51,685 nucleotides of DNA, taken from NCBI RefSeq assembly GCF_000519185.1, contig NZ_JAFA01000051.1:186-51870 (forward strand), written 5' to 3'. The notes under the pieces are model-generated. The model had not been told where the DNA came from. It saw nothing but the letters and a program-made list of their open reading frames with translations, and made no database searches. Of the stretch, positions 8,629-17,761 are shown piece by piece; the first letter of the stretch is position 1; the number at the start of each line of letters is the position of its first letter. This DNA is from Paraburkholderia nodosa DSM 21604 (GTDB lineage: Bacteria > Pseudomonadota > Gammaproteobacteria > Burkholderiales > Burkholderiaceae). The position numbers and the translations under genes were made by a program.

Positions 8629-9693
8629 TCACCCGCTCTCACGCACCACCAGCCGATGCGGCAGCAGCACGCCCGGCACGCTCGCGCGCGGGTCGGCGAA
8701 ACGCCGCAGCAACAGGCGCGCGGCGGTCTCGCCCAGCTCCCGCATGGGCTGCGCGATCGTCGTGAGCGGCGGGTCGATCTGCGCGGCGAGCGCGATATCG
8801 TCGAAGCCGACCACGGCGACGTCGTGCGGCACGCGCCGCCCCGCGCCGCGCAGTCCGTTGACCACGCCCACCGCGAGCGTGTCCGACACCGCGAAGATCG
8901 CGTCGGGCGCCTCGCCTGCCGGCAACTGCATGAGCGCGGCGGCGGCCTGCGCGCCCGCGTCGTAGTCGAGGCAGTTCACATTCACGCGCCAGGCGTCGCG
9001 CAGCGCGATGCCCGCTTCGCCGAGCGCATCGCGCCAGCCGTCGCGGCGCTGCTGTGCGTAGAGGTAGTGCTCGTCGGAGTTGATGAGCGCGACACGTCGC
9101 CGCCCCCGCGCGATCAGATGCCGCACCGCGTCATGCGCGGCCCGGTAGTTGTCGATGCCCACATACGGCACGCCCACGTCCGGGTCGAACTCGCAGCACG
9201 CCACCCACGGCAGCGCCGTCGATTCGGCCGCTAGCGCGTGCTGCACGGTCGCCGGGTCGAGGCAGATCGCCCCGTCCGCGCGATGGCGGCGCAGCAGGTC
9301 GAAGTAGCTGCGCTCGCGGCCGGCGTCGGCGCCCGTGTCGCACAGCAGCAGGAAAAAGCCGTGCTGGCGCGCGACGCTGTCGATGCCGCGCACGATCTCC
9401 GCGTAAAAAGGGTTGCCGAAGTCGGGCACCATCGTCAGGAGCAGGCGGCTTTCGGCGGTGCGCAGGTTGCGCGCGAGTTCGTTTACGCGGTAGCCGCTCG
9501 TCTCGATCTCGGCGAGCACGCGCTCGCGGGTCGCGGCGCGCACGTTCGCATGGCCGTTGAGCACGCGCGAGACCGTCGCAACCGAGACGCCCGCGCGCAG
9601 CGCCACCGCCGCGATCGAGCCGCCGCGCGCGGCGGTGTCGGCGCTGGCGTCTTCCTGTTGCGGTTGCGCTGATCGGGACGAGCGGGCGGACAT
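8629..9693 (-). CDS. LacI-family transcriptional repressor of the sugar operon
   Basis: About 354 aa. An N-terminal LacI helix-turn-helix (about residues 25-75: IAAVALRAGVSVATVSRVLN, then the hinge YRVNELARNLR) is followed by a periplasmic-binding-like effector domain ending in a typical GFDDIALAAQIDPPLTTI segment. The ATG at 9693 is the first start giving a complete DNA-binding domain; the frame upstream is non-coding in character. It is the promoter-proximal gene of the operon, and an operator-like palindrome lies 68 bp before its start, so it probably represses itself and the importer/catabolic genes. Confidence 0.88.
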   Translation of the reverse strand: MSARSSRSAQPQQEDASADTAARGGSIAAVALRAGVSVATVSRVLNGHANVRAATRERVLAEIETSGYRVNELARNLRTAESRLLLTMVPDFGNPFYAEIVRGIDSVARQHGFFLLLCDTGADAGRERSYFDLLRRHRADGAICLDPATVQHALAAESTALPWVACCEFDPDVGVPYVGIDNYRAAHDAVRHLIARGRRRVALINSDEHYLYAQQRRDGWRDALGEAGIALRDAWRVNVNCLDYDAGAQAAAALMQLPAGEAPDAIFAVSDTLAVGVVNGLRGAGRRVPHDVAVVGFDDIALAAQIDPPLTTIAQPMRELGETAARLLLRRFADPRASVPGVLLPHRLVVRESG

Positions 9694-9760
9694 GGGCGAA
9701 GGCGATCGTGACCGGTTCGGAAACCTGCGACGGCCGCGGCGTGAGCCGTTCGGACGCGTC

Positions 9761-9782
9761 AAAATGTAATCGATTACATTTT
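9761..9782. promoter_or_regulatory. Operator-like perfect palindrome upstream of the LacI-type gene
   Basis: Perfect 22-bp inverted repeat: half-site AAAATGTAAT, a central CG, then ATTACATTTT. It has the size, symmetry and CG centre of LacI/GalR-family operators and lies in the gap between the repressor gene and pcm. That it is the site for the adjacent repressor is inference from position. Confidence 0.75.
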
Positions 9783-9976
9783 TGGTACGAGAACCGCAAA
9801 ACCGCAAGGCGCATGAAGCCAGGACAAACACCGATCCGCTAATGCCCCCGGAACCCCCTCCCGCTGCCGTCGGCACGGCCAGGCCAGAAGCCGGTTTGCT
9901 ACAATTCTCCGATTGCCCGACGCCCTTTTTGCCGGGCTTCGACCCGAACCGATCCCGACCACAACGCCGAGTCACC

Positions 9977-10630
9977 ATGAACATCGAACAAGCGCGTTTC
10001 AACATGATCGAACAGCAGATTCGCCCCTGGGAAGTGCTCGACCAGGACGTGCTGAACCTGCTCTCGATCGTCAAGCGTGAGCATTTCGTCCCCGAGGTCT
10101 ATACCGCCCTCGCGTTCGCCGACCTCGAGGTGCCGCTGCCGAACGGCCAGCACATGATGGCGCCGCGCGTCGAAGCGCGCGTGCTGCAGGAACTCGCGGT
10201 GAAGAAGCATGAGAGCGTGCTGGAAATCGGCGCGGGCTCCGGCTACATGGCGGCGCTGCTTGCGCACCGGGCGCAGAAAGTGCTGAGCGTGGAGATCGAC
10301 ACGGAACTCGCCGAATTCGCGCGCGCGAACTTCGTCAAGAACGGCGTGCTGAACGCCGAAGTCGTGGTCGGCGACGGCGCACGCGGCTGGGCCGCGAATG
10401 CGCCGTACGACGTGATCTGCGTCTCGGGCGGCCTGCCGGTCGTGCCGCAGGAATTGCTCGAGCAGCTCAAGGTGGGCGGGCGTCTGGCCGCTTTCGTGGG
10501 CGGCGCGCCCGTCATGGAAGCGCAGATCATCACGCGCATCGACGAAAAGCAGTTCCGCATTGCCGGCGTGTTCGAAACGTATGTCGAGCCGCTGCAGAAC
10601 GCCGTGCATCCGCCGCGCTTCAAGTTCTAA
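9977..10630 (+). CDS. pcm: Protein-L-isoaspartate O-methyltransferase family protein
   Basis: A 217-aa SAM-dependent methyltransferase of the PCMT family. The N-terminal NMIEQQIRPWEVLDQDVL is the typical start of the betaproteobacterial version. Motif I, VLEIGAGSGYMAALLA (about residues 79-94), binds SAM, and DVICVSGGLP follows. Family members methylate isoaspartyl residues in damaged proteins. The ATG at 9977 fits the N-terminus; the frame is open further upstream but falls in the promoter region of the divergent repressor. The rhodanese gene follows after 72 bp. Confidence 0.88.
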   Translation: MNIEQARFNMIEQQIRPWEVLDQDVLNLLSIVKREHFVPEVYTALAFADLEVPLPNGQHMMAPRVEARVLQELAVKKHESVLEIGAGSGYMAALLAHRAQKVLSVEIDTELAEFARANFVKNGVLNAEVVVGDGARGWAANAPYDVICVSGGLPVVPQELLEQLKVGGRLAAFVGGAPVMEAQIITRIDEKQFRIAGVFETYVEPLQNAVHPPRFKF

Positions 10631-10702
10631 GGCGCTGCCAACCTGCCGCATCGCCGGGTTCCATGCACGGCAGCCCGGCTTACTTACCCGATTGAGTGTT
10701 CC

Positions 10703-11026
10703 ATGCAGAATCTGACCGCCCCCGCCCTCGCCGAATGGCTTGCCGACACCTCGCGCGAGACTCCCGTACTGCTCGACGTGCGCGAGCCGTGGGAAATCGA
10801 AACGGCAAAGATCGCCGGCAGCCTGTCGATCCCCATGCGCGAGATCCCCGCGCGCAGCGAGGAACTGGACGACGAGGCGCAGATCGTCTGCATTTGCCAC
10901 CACGGCGCACGCAGCGCCCAGGTGGCGATGTTCCTCGAGTCGCGCGGCTACACGAAGGTGTTCAACCTGCAAGGCGGCATCGACGCCTGGTCGCGTCAGG
11001 TCGACCCCAAGGTGCCGACGTACTAG
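10703..11026 (+). CDS. Single-domain rhodanese-like sulfurtransferase
   Basis: A 107-aa single rhodanese domain of GlpE/PspE size. The fold's conserved opening VLLDVREPWE (about residues 22-31) and the active-site loop CICHHGARSA with the catalytic cysteine (about 70) are intact, and the chain ends in the typical NLQGGIDAWS. It should transfer sulfane sulfur from thiosulfate or a persulfide to an acceptor. It lies 72 bp after pcm and is followed by a strong hairpin, so the two are probably one transcript. Confidence 0.9.
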   Translation: MQNLTAPALAEWLADTSRETPVLLDVREPWEIETAKIAGSLSIPMREIPARSEELDDEAQIVCICHHGARSAQVAMFLESRGYTKVFNLQGGIDAWSRQVDPKVPTY

Positions 11027-11058
11027 GCAGGCGCACACCAGCTTAACGAAAAGGCGCG

Positions 11059-11086
11059 AAAGGGCGCGGCTCAGGCCGCGCCCTTT
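11059..11086 (+). terminator. Terminator-like hairpin after pcm-rhodanese
   Basis: A perfect 12-bp stem: AAAGGGCGCGGC (11059-11070), a TCAG loop, and GCCGCGCCCTTT (11075-11086). The following bases are only moderately T-rich. It separates the pcm-rhodanese unit from the urea transporter genes. Confidence 0.8.
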
Positions 11087-11328
11087 GTCATTTCTGGGCC
11101 GCCCGCTTCGGCCCACGGCGTGCAGCACCCGCACGCCCCTCATGCACAACGATGCAGCGCGCCGTGCCGCACCGTTCGTCCCGCTTCATGCATGCGCGCA
11201 CTGAGACGATGCAGCGCGCCCGAACATGCATCTCATTGCACCACAATCGCCCGCCCATTGTGTGGCCGCCGATGCGCCCCGCATCGCCGCGCGCCTGATG
11301 GGGCAAGCCTGGCGCTTTCCCTTCGCGC

Positions 11329-11344
11329 TGGCACAACGCTTGCA
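11329..11344 (+). promoter_or_regulatory. Sigma-54 promoter of urtA
   Basis: TGGCACAACGCTTGCA matches the -24/-12 pattern TGGCAC-N5-TTGCA, with exactly 10 bp between the GG and GC doublets. It lies about 104 bp upstream of the urtA ATG. A single NtrC-like half-site, TGCACCA, is at 11237-11243. Nitrogen control by NtrC is expected for a urea importer, but binding of NtrC here is inference. Confidence 0.8.
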
Positions 11345-11447
11345 GAAGGGTGTGCGCAAGACACGCCACACACACCGGGCGGCGCGCAAGACGACAAACG
11401 ACCACGCGCCACGGCCCACGACTCACTCACGGACAAGAGGCACAAAA

Positions 11448-12752
11448 ATGAAACGTCGCAGTCTGTTGAAACTCGGGACGATGTCGGGCGCACTCGCGGC
11501 TGCGGGGCGCATGCCGTTCGCGCACGCGGACACCGGCAGCGGGCCGATCAAGGTCGGCATCCTGCATTCGCTCTCGGGCACGATGGCCATTTCGGAGACC
11601 TCACTGAAAGACACCGCGTTGATGACGATCGCCGACATCAACAAGAACGGCGGCGTGATGGGGCGTCAGATCCAGCCCGTGGTGGTCGATCCCGCCTCGA
11701 ACTGGCCGCTCTTCGCCGAAAAGGCGCGCCAGCTCCTCACGCAGGACAAGGTGGCCTGCGTGTTCGGCTGCTGGACCTCGGTGTCGCGCAAGTCGGTGCT
11801 GCCGGTGTTCGAGGAGCTCAACGGCCTGCTCTACTACCCCGTGCAATACGAAGGGGAAGAAATGTCGCGCAACGTGTTCTACACGGGCGCGGCGCCCAAC
11901 CAGCAGGCCATTCCCGCGGTGGAATACCTGATGAGCGCCGAAGGCGGCGGCGCGAAGCGCTTCTTCCTGCTCGGCACCGACTATGTGTATCCACGTACGA
12001 CCAACAAGATCCTGCGGTCTTTTCTGCACTCGAAGGGCGTGAAGGACAGCGATATTCAGGAGGTCTACACGCCGTTCGGCCATAGCGACTATCAGACCAT
12101 CGTCGCGAACATCAAGACGTTCTCGCAAGGCGGCAAGACCACCGTCGTGTCGACCATCAACGGCGACTCGAACGTGCCGTTCTACAAGGAGCTCGGCAAC
12201 CAGGGCATCAAGGCGACCGACGTGCCCGTAGTCGCGTTCTCCGTGGGCGAGGAGGAGCTGCGCGGCATCGACACGAAGCCGCTCGTGGGGCACCTCGCGG
12301 CGTGGAACTACTTCATGTCGGTGAAAGGCCCCAACAACACGAAGTTCAAGGAACAGTTCGAAGCCTGGGTGCAGGCGAACAACCTGCCCGGCGGCAGCAA
12401 ACGCGTGACCAACGACCCGATGGAAGCGACCTTCGTGGGCATCCATATGTGGAAGCAGGCCGTGGAAAAGGCGAAGAGCACCGACGTCGACAAGGTGCGC
12501 GTGGCCATGATCGGCCAGACCGTGGCGGCGCCCTCGGGCTTCACGCTCACGATGGACGGCAATCATCACCTGCACAAGCCGGTGATGATCGGCGAGATTC
12601 GCGGCGACGGCCAGTTCAACGTCGTGTGGAAAACGAAGACCGCCGTGCGCGCGCAGCCGTGGAGCCCGTTCATCGCCGGCAACGAAGGCAAGCCCGACGT
12701 GGTCACCTCGAACGCGCTGCCCGCCTTCCTGCGCCGCTCGCGCGTGGCCTGA
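11448..12752 (+). CDS. urtA: Urea ABC transporter, periplasmic urea-binding protein UrtA
   Basis: A 434-aa secreted binding protein. A twin-arginine-like or Sec signal (MKRRSLLKLGTMSGALAAAG, about residues 1-28) is followed by IKVGILHSLSGTMAISE, the hallmark first strand of UrtA/AmiC-type proteins. GLLYYPVQYEGEE and FLLGTDYVYPRTTNKI are typical of urea-binding members. The ATG at 11448 follows an AAGAGG-like site; the frame extends upstream past the sigma-54 promoter and cannot be translated there. First gene of urtABCDE. Confidence 0.92.
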   Translation: MKRRSLLKLGTMSGALAAAGRMPFAHADTGSGPIKVGILHSLSGTMAISETSLKDTALMTIADINKNGGVMGRQIQPVVVDPASNWPLFAEKARQLLTQDKVACVFGCWTSVSRKSVLPVFEELNGLLYYPVQYEGEEMSRNVFYTGAAPNQQAIPAVEYLMSAEGGGAKRFFLLGTDYVYPRTTNKILRSFLHSKGVKDSDIQEVYTPFGHSDYQTIVANIKTFSQGGKTTVVSTINGDSNVPFYKELGNQGIKATDVPVVAFSVGEEELRGIDTKPLVGHLAAWNYFMSVKGPNNTKFKEQFEAWVQANNLPGGSKRVTNDPMEATFVGIHMWKQAVEKAKSTDVDKVRVAMIGQTVAAPSGFTLTMDGNHHLHKPVMIGEIRGDGQFNVVWKTKTAVRAQPWSPFIAGNEGKPDVVTSNALPAFLRRSRVA

Positions 12753-12865
12753 CGTTGTCTTCGCGAGCGCCGCGCCGCAATGTGGCGCGCGCTCGCGTGC
12801 CCCGTCTACGGGCCGCAGCGTAACGGCCAGGCTGTTGCTGTCGCCCGCACCAAAAAGAAAATATC

Positions 12866-14515
12866 ATGGCTCTCTCACTCCCGAGGTACGCGCGCGCGGG
12901 CTTGCGCCACGCGCTCGCCGCGGCTGCGCTCTTCACGGCGCTATGCACATGCGCGCACGCACTCGAAGCGGCCGACGTCGCGCCGCTCGGCGGCGACGAT
13001 TTCGACGCGAAATCCGCGGCCATCGACAAGCTCATCGCGACGCACGACGCCGCGTCGCTTGCGCTCCTCAAAGCGCTCGCCGACGACACCGTCACGGCAA
13101 CCGATGCCGGCGAAGTGCTCGTGCAGGATGGCGCGGATGGACAAGGCGCGCATGACGCCGCAACGGGCCAGCCCGTCGCCGCAAACGTCGCTTCGAGCGC
13201 GCAGCCCATCACGCTGAACAACCTGTTGCGCTCGAAGGTCGCGGGCGCGGTCTCGGGCCTGCAACTCGCCTCGCCCGATCTGGAAACGCGCCGGGCGGCC
13301 ATCAACGGGTTGCTGAAGAACCCCGACCCGGCCATGAAGCCGATGATCGATGCCGCGCGCGCGAAGGAAACCGACCCGGCGCTCAAGCGCCGTCTCGACA
13401 CGCTCTGGGCGATGACCGCGCTGCACGACCCGAATGCGGTCACGCGCCTCGAGGCGGCGAAGCTCGTCGCGGCGCGCCGCGATCTCGACATGTACGAACT
13501 GCTGCGCCCGCTCCTCGCGAAGAACGCGAGCGGCGCGTACAACGAGCCCGATGCCGATGTGCGCGCCGCGGCGCTTCAGGGTATCGACGCGCTCGACGCC
13601 ATCCAGCGCCGCAGCGAGATCGCCGGCACGCTGTTCGCGGGCCTGTCGCTTGGCAGCGTGCTGCTGCTCGCGGCGCTCGGCCTCGCCATCACCTATGGGC
13701 TCATCGGCGTCATCAACATGGCGCACGGCGAGTTCCTGATGATCGGTGCGTACGCAACCTATGTCGTGCAAACGCTCGTGCAGCGCTATGCGCCCGGCGC
13801 GTTCGACTGGTATCCGCTCTTCGCGATTCCCGCTTCGTTCGTCGTCGCCGCGCTGGTGGGCGCGGTGATCGAGCGGCTCGTGATCCGCCACCTCTATGGC
13901 CGCCCGCTCGAGACGCTCCTCACCACGTTCGGCATCAGCCTCATTCTCATTCAGGCCACGCGCATGATCTTCGGCGCGCAGAACGTGCAGGTCGAAAACC
14001 CCTCGTGGATGAGCGGCGGCGTCGCCGTCATGCCCAACCTCATCCTGCCGTACAACCGCCTCGCGATCCTCGCGTTCTCGCTGATCGTGGTGGGCATCGC
14101 GTGGAGCGTCCTCACCAAGACGCGTCTTGGCCTGTTCGTGCGCGCCGTCACGCAAAACCGCCGCATGGCCGCCTGCGTGGGCGTGCGCACCGCGCGCGTG
14201 GATGCTTGGGCCTTCGCTTTCGGCGCGGGCGTGGCGGGCCTTGGCGGCTGCGCGCTCTCGCAGATCGGCAACGTCGGTCCCGATCTGGGCCAGAGCTACA
14301 TCATCGATTCGTTCATGGCCGTGGTGCTGGGCGGCGTCGGGCAGATTGCGGGCACCGTGCTCGGCGGCTTCGGTCTCGGGCTCGTCTCCAAGGCCATCGA
14401 GCCGTTCTGGGGCGCCGTGCTCGCGAAGATCGCCGTGCTCGTGCTGATCGTGCTCTTCATCCAGAAGCGTCCGCAGGGGCTTTTCGCCCTCAAGGGCCGC
14501 AGCGCGGAGGCATGA
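12866..14515 (+). CDS. urtB: Urea ABC transporter, permease UrtB
   Basis: A 549-aa LivH-type permease with the long extracytoplasmic N-terminal extension usual for UrtB: signal-like segment at residues 1-35, then a helical domain up to about 245. The membrane part follows (about 250-545), with AITYGLIGVINMAHGEFLMI as the conserved LivH motif. The 113-bp gap after urtA holds no obvious promoter. It forms the channel with UrtC in the inner membrane. Confidence 0.92.
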   Translation: MALSLPRYARAGLRHALAAAALFTALCTCAHALEAADVAPLGGDDFDAKSAAIDKLIATHDAASLALLKALADDTVTATDAGEVLVQDGADGQGAHDAATGQPVAANVASSAQPITLNNLLRSKVAGAVSGLQLASPDLETRRAAINGLLKNPDPAMKPMIDAARAKETDPALKRRLDTLWAMTALHDPNAVTRLEAAKLVAARRDLDMYELLRPLLAKNASGAYNEPDADVRAAALQGIDALDAIQRRSEIAGTLFAGLSLGSVLLLAALGLAITYGLIGVINMAHGEFLMIGAYATYVVQTLVQRYAPGAFDWYPLFAIPASFVVAALVGAVIERLVIRHLYGRPLETLLTTFGISLILIQATRMIFGAQNVQVENPSWMSGGVAVMPNLILPYNRLAILAFSLIVVGIAWSVLTKTRLGLFVRAVTQNRRMAACVGVRTARVDAWAFAFGAGVAGLGGCALSQIGNVGPDLGQSYIIDSFMAVVLGGVGQIAGTVLGGFGLGLVSKAIEPFWGAVLAKIAVLVLIVLFIQKRPQGLFALKGRSAEA

Positions 14516-14516
14516 C

Positions 14517-15710
14517 ATGACGAGCGTCACTTCCTCTTCCGCGCGTCACACGCTGGGCGCCTCGCGGGCTTCGGGCGACAGCGCCGAAACGTTCGCCCTC
14601 GGCTTGCCCGCGCGGCCGGCCCTGCTCTCGCCGCGCGCCTGGCTCGCGCTCATCGTGCTGATCCTCGTCATCGGCGTGGGGGTGCCGCTTTGCGCGCTGG
14701 TGCTACCGCAAGCGAGCGCGCTGCATCTTTCTGCGTATGCGATGACGCTGGGCGGCAAGCTCATGTGCTATGCGATCGCCGCGCTCGCGCTCGATCTCGT
14801 ATGGGGCTATTGCGGCATTCTGAGCCTCGGGCACGGCCTCTTCTTCGCGCTGGGCGGCTACGCCATCGGCATGTACCTCATGCGCGAGATCGGTCACGAC
14901 GGCAAGTACGGCAGCGATCTGCCCGACTTCATGGTGTTTCTCGACTGGCATGCGCTGCCGTGGTACTGGCAAGGCACGCAGCACCTCGGCTATGCGCTCC
15001 TGCTCGTCGTGCTCGTGCCGGCCGTGGTCGCCTGGGTATTCGGCTTCTTCACGTTCCGCTCGCGCGTGAAGGGCGTGTACCTCTCGATCATCACGCAGGC
15101 CATGACCTTCGCCGCGATGCTGCTGTTCTATCGCAACGAAACGGGCTTCGGCGGCAACAACGGCTTCACCGACTTCAAGCGCATCGCGGGCATGCCGATC
15201 ACGCATCCGGGCACGCGCACCGTGCTGTTCCTGCTGACATTCGCCGTGCTCGTGCTCGCGTTTCTCGGCGCGCGCGCCATCGTCACCTCGAAGCTCGGGC
15301 GTGTGGTGAGTGCGGTGCGCGACGGCGAAACGCGCCTCATGTTTCTCGGCTACAGCCCGCTTGGCTACAAGCTGTTCGTGTGGACCATCTCCGCGGTCCT
15401 GTGCGGCATCGCGGGCGCGCTTTATGTGCCGCAGGTCGGCATCATCAACCCGAGCGAGATGTCGCCCGGCAACTCGATCGAAATGGCGATCTGGGTGGCC
15501 GTGGGCGGACGCGGCACGCTCATCGGGCCGATCATCGGCGCGTTCGCCGTGAACGGCGCAAAGAGCTTCTTCACCGCGCATTTCGCCGAGTACTGGCTGT
15601 TCTTCCTCGGCCTGATGTTTGTGCTCGTGCCGCTGCTGTTGCCCAACGGCATCATGGGGCTCATCGAACTCATCCGGAACCGGATCACCACGCGGAGCGA
15701 ACGCCCATGA
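14517..15710 (+). CDS. urtC: Urea ABC transporter, permease UrtC
   Basis: A 397-aa LivM-type permease with about 9-10 membrane segments. The motif DLVWGYCGILSLGHGLFFAL (about residues 93-112) is characteristic. Translation starts 1 nt after the urtB stop, and its own stop overlaps the urtD start (ATGA), indicating a tightly coupled operon. It pairs with UrtB; the ATP is supplied by UrtD and UrtE. Confidence 0.92.
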   Translation: MTSVTSSSARHTLGASRASGDSAETFALGLPARPALLSPRAWLALIVLILVIGVGVPLCALVLPQASALHLSAYAMTLGGKLMCYAIAALALDLVWGYCGILSLGHGLFFALGGYAIGMYLMREIGHDGKYGSDLPDFMVFLDWHALPWYWQGTQHLGYALLLVVLVPAVVAWVFGFFTFRSRVKGVYLSIITQAMTFAAMLLFYRNETGFGGNNGFTDFKRIAGMPITHPGTRTVLFLLTFAVLVLAFLGARAIVTSKLGRVVSAVRDGETRLMFLGYSPLGYKLFVWTISAVLCGIAGALYVPQVGIINPSEMSPGNSIEMAIWVAVGGRGTLIGPIIGAFAVNGAKSFFTAHFAEYWLFFLGLMFVLVPLLLPNGIMGLIELIRNRITTRSERP

Positions 15711-16588
15711 ACGGACACAGCGTGATCAGCGACCCGCTCAACCACAACCCCTTCGACGACGCCCTCAAGTACGACGAAATCGCCCTCTCCGGCGTGGCGG
15801 AGCTCGGGCACGTGGTCGAACCCGGCGCGATCGACATCTCGCACGGCACGATCCTGTATCTCGAAGACGTGACCGTGAGCTTCGACGGCTTTCGCGCGCT
15901 CAACAAGCTTTCGCTCGTGATCGACGCGGGCGAGCTGCGCTGCGTGATCGGCCCGAACGGCGCGGGCAAGACCACGATGATGGATGTCATCACCGGCAAG
16001 ACCGCGCCCGATTCGGGCAAGGTGTTCCTCGGGCAGACGCTCGACCTCACGCGCATGAACGAGCCGGCCATCGCGCGCGCGGGCATTGGCCGCAAGTTCC
16101 AGAAGCCCACCGTGTTCGAGCAGCATCCCGTCTGGGAGAACCTCGAACTCGCGATGAAGGCCGACAAGGGCTGGTTCGCCACGCTGCGCGCGCGCTTGGG
16201 GCGCGAGGCGCAGGCGAAGATCGAGGAGACGCTCGAGGTGATCCGGCTGGAGAGCGACGCGCGACGCCTCGCGGGCGAGCTATCGCACGGCCAGAAGCAG
16301 CGGCTCGAAATCGGCATGCTGCTCATGCAAAAGCCGCAACTGCTGTTGCTCGACGAGCCCGCCGCCGGCATGACCGACGACGAAACCATGGAACTCGCCA
16401 CGCTCCTCAACCGCCTGCGCGGCAGCTGCTCGATGATGGTGGTCGAGCACGACATGGAGTTCGTCGCCGCGCTCGCGGGGGATACCGGGCGCGTCACGGT
16501 GATGGCCGAAGGCAGCGTGCTCGCGCACGGCACGCTCGAGGACGTAAAGCGCGACGAAGCGGTCATCGAATCGTATCTGGGCCGCTAG
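15707..16588 (+). CDS. urtD: Urea ABC transporter, ATPase UrtD
   Basis: A 293-aa LivG-type ABC ATPase. An N-terminal extension of about 45 residues precedes ILYLEDVTVSFDGFRAL. Walker A is VIGPNGAGKTTM (about residues 82-93), the signature is ELSHGQKQRLEI, and Walker B is LLLLDEPAAGM. GRKFQKPTVFEQHPVWENLE is typical of UrtD. The ATG at 15707 overlaps the urtC stop. Confidence 0.92.
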   Translation: MNGHSVISDPLNHNPFDDALKYDEIALSGVAELGHVVEPGAIDISHGTILYLEDVTVSFDGFRALNKLSLVIDAGELRCVIGPNGAGKTTMMDVITGKTAPDSGKVFLGQTLDLTRMNEPAIARAGIGRKFQKPTVFEQHPVWENLELAMKADKGWFATLRARLGREAQAKIEETLEVIRLESDARRLAGELSHGQKQRLEIGMLLMQKPQLLLLDEPAAGMTDDETMELATLLNRLRGSCSMMVVEHDMEFVAALAGDTGRVTVMAEGSVLAHGTLEDVKRDEAVIESYLGR

Positions 16589-16610
16589 GGCCGTTTCGAC
16601 AATATCAGCC

Positions 16611-17306
16611 ATGCTAACTATCGAATCGCTGAATCAGTACTATGGCGGCAGCCACATCCTGCGCAACGTCTCGATGACGGTGCCCGAGGGCGAACTCACC
16701 GTGCTGCTCGGCCGCAACGGCGTGGGCAAGACCACGCTGCTGCGCTGCCTCATGGGCGTCGTGCCGACGAAGAACGGCTCGATCGCGTGGCGCGGCGAGG
16801 CGCTCACGAAGTTGCCCACGCATGCGCGGGTGGCTCAGGGCCTCGCGTACGTGCCGCAAGGGCGCGATATCTTTCCGCGCCTGAGCGTCGAAGAGAATCT
16901 GCTGGTGGGCGCGGCGAGCAAGAAGCGCATGCCGTCAAGCGTGCCTGCCCATATCTACGAACTCTTTCCCGTGCTCAAGGACATGAAGGCGCGGCGCGGC
17001 GGCGACCTCTCGGGCGGCCAGCAGCAGCAGCTCGCCATCGGCCGCGCGCTGATGAGCGATCCGCAGCTGCTCATACTCGATGAGCCTACCGAAGGCATCC
17101 AGCCTTCGATCATCCAGGACATCGGCCGCACGCTGCGGCGGCTCGTGGAAGAGAGGCACATGACGGTGCTGCTGGTCGAGCAGTACTACGACTTCGCCAA
17201 GGCCATTGCGGACCGCTACTGGGTGATGAGCCGCGGCGAAATCGTGGCGGGCGGTGCCGGCGCAAGCATGGATGCGGATGGGGTGCGGGAGTTGATCGCG
17301 GTGTGA
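16611..17306 (+). CDS. urtE: Urea ABC transporter, ATPase UrtE
   Basis: A 231-aa LivF-type ABC ATPase and the last gene of urtABCDE. It starts LTIESLNQYYGGSHILRNVS, and Walker A is LLGRNGVGKTTL (about residues 31-42). The signature is DLSGGQQQQLAIGRALM, followed by LLILDEPTEGIQPSI, a segment typical of UrtE. Urease would normally follow in this group, but here about 4.1 kb of accessory DNA intervenes. Confidence 0.92.
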   Translation: MLTIESLNQYYGGSHILRNVSMTVPEGELTVLLGRNGVGKTTLLRCLMGVVPTKNGSIAWRGEALTKLPTHARVAQGLAYVPQGRDIFPRLSVEENLLVGAASKKRMPSSVPAHIYELFPVLKDMKARRGGDLSGGQQQQLAIGRALMSDPQLLILDEPTEGIQPSIIQDIGRTLRRLVEERHMTVLLVEQYYDFAKAIADRYWVMSRGEIVAGGAGASMDADGVRELIAV

Positions 17307-17349
17307 AGCCTGAGAGCTTCGACTTCCCGATGAGTGAAGACCTCTCCCG

Positions 17350-17463
17350 TTATACCGCTACGCCGTCCCGGGTAACGGCTACGGTGCGCTCAAAATGCGC
17401 GGACAGCTGCCCATCGCGCGTAGCGACTGTCCAGGCATCTCCCTGGGTCCCAACGGTGTACCA
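17350..17463 (-). pseudogene. Remnant of a type I methionine aminopeptidase gene (C-terminal end only)
   Basis: Read on the minus strand, about 37 codons before the TAA at 17350-17352 give GDAWTVATRDGQLSAHFERT followed by VAVTRDGVAV. This matches the last block of type I methionine aminopeptidases, where W..VT.D..LSAQ.EHT..VT.DG is conserved. The frame is stopped immediately upstream (TGA near 17475), and no metal-binding core is present. It is a degraded fragment lying between urtE and the abiE genes. Confidence 0.6.
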
Positions 17464-17761
17464 GTATCGTCGTCACCCGTGACCGGCCTTATCCATCTGA
17501 TCCAGGTAAGCGTATCGTTTCGGTCTCAACTCAACGGGTTGGGCGCGCTTACAAAGCGCAGATGCAAAGCCACGGGACGTCAACCGCTCCTACGCTGCCT
17601 CGCGACAACCAGCCTCGCCGCTGTACACCAAAGCGACATAACCACCCGCCCCTCGCCGACCGCAGCGTCGGCACGCTCGCTGCCCGCCAGTTGGCGCATA
17701 CCGCCTGAAATCCAGGCATTGGCCAATCTCATAGGCCGATGTGAAATCGTGAACTATCGTC
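17464..17761. other. Gene remnant DNA without a recognisable gene
   Basis: Between the aminopeptidase fragment and abiEii. I see open frames on both strands, none with a credible start, ribosome site or family motif. The content is consistent with decayed mobile or accessory DNA. Confidence 0.4.

Noticed and set aside
8629..10074. Extended start of the LacI-type regulator beyond 9693
   Set aside because: The extra codons cross the operator palindrome and the pcm start and show no DNA-binding-domain sequence.
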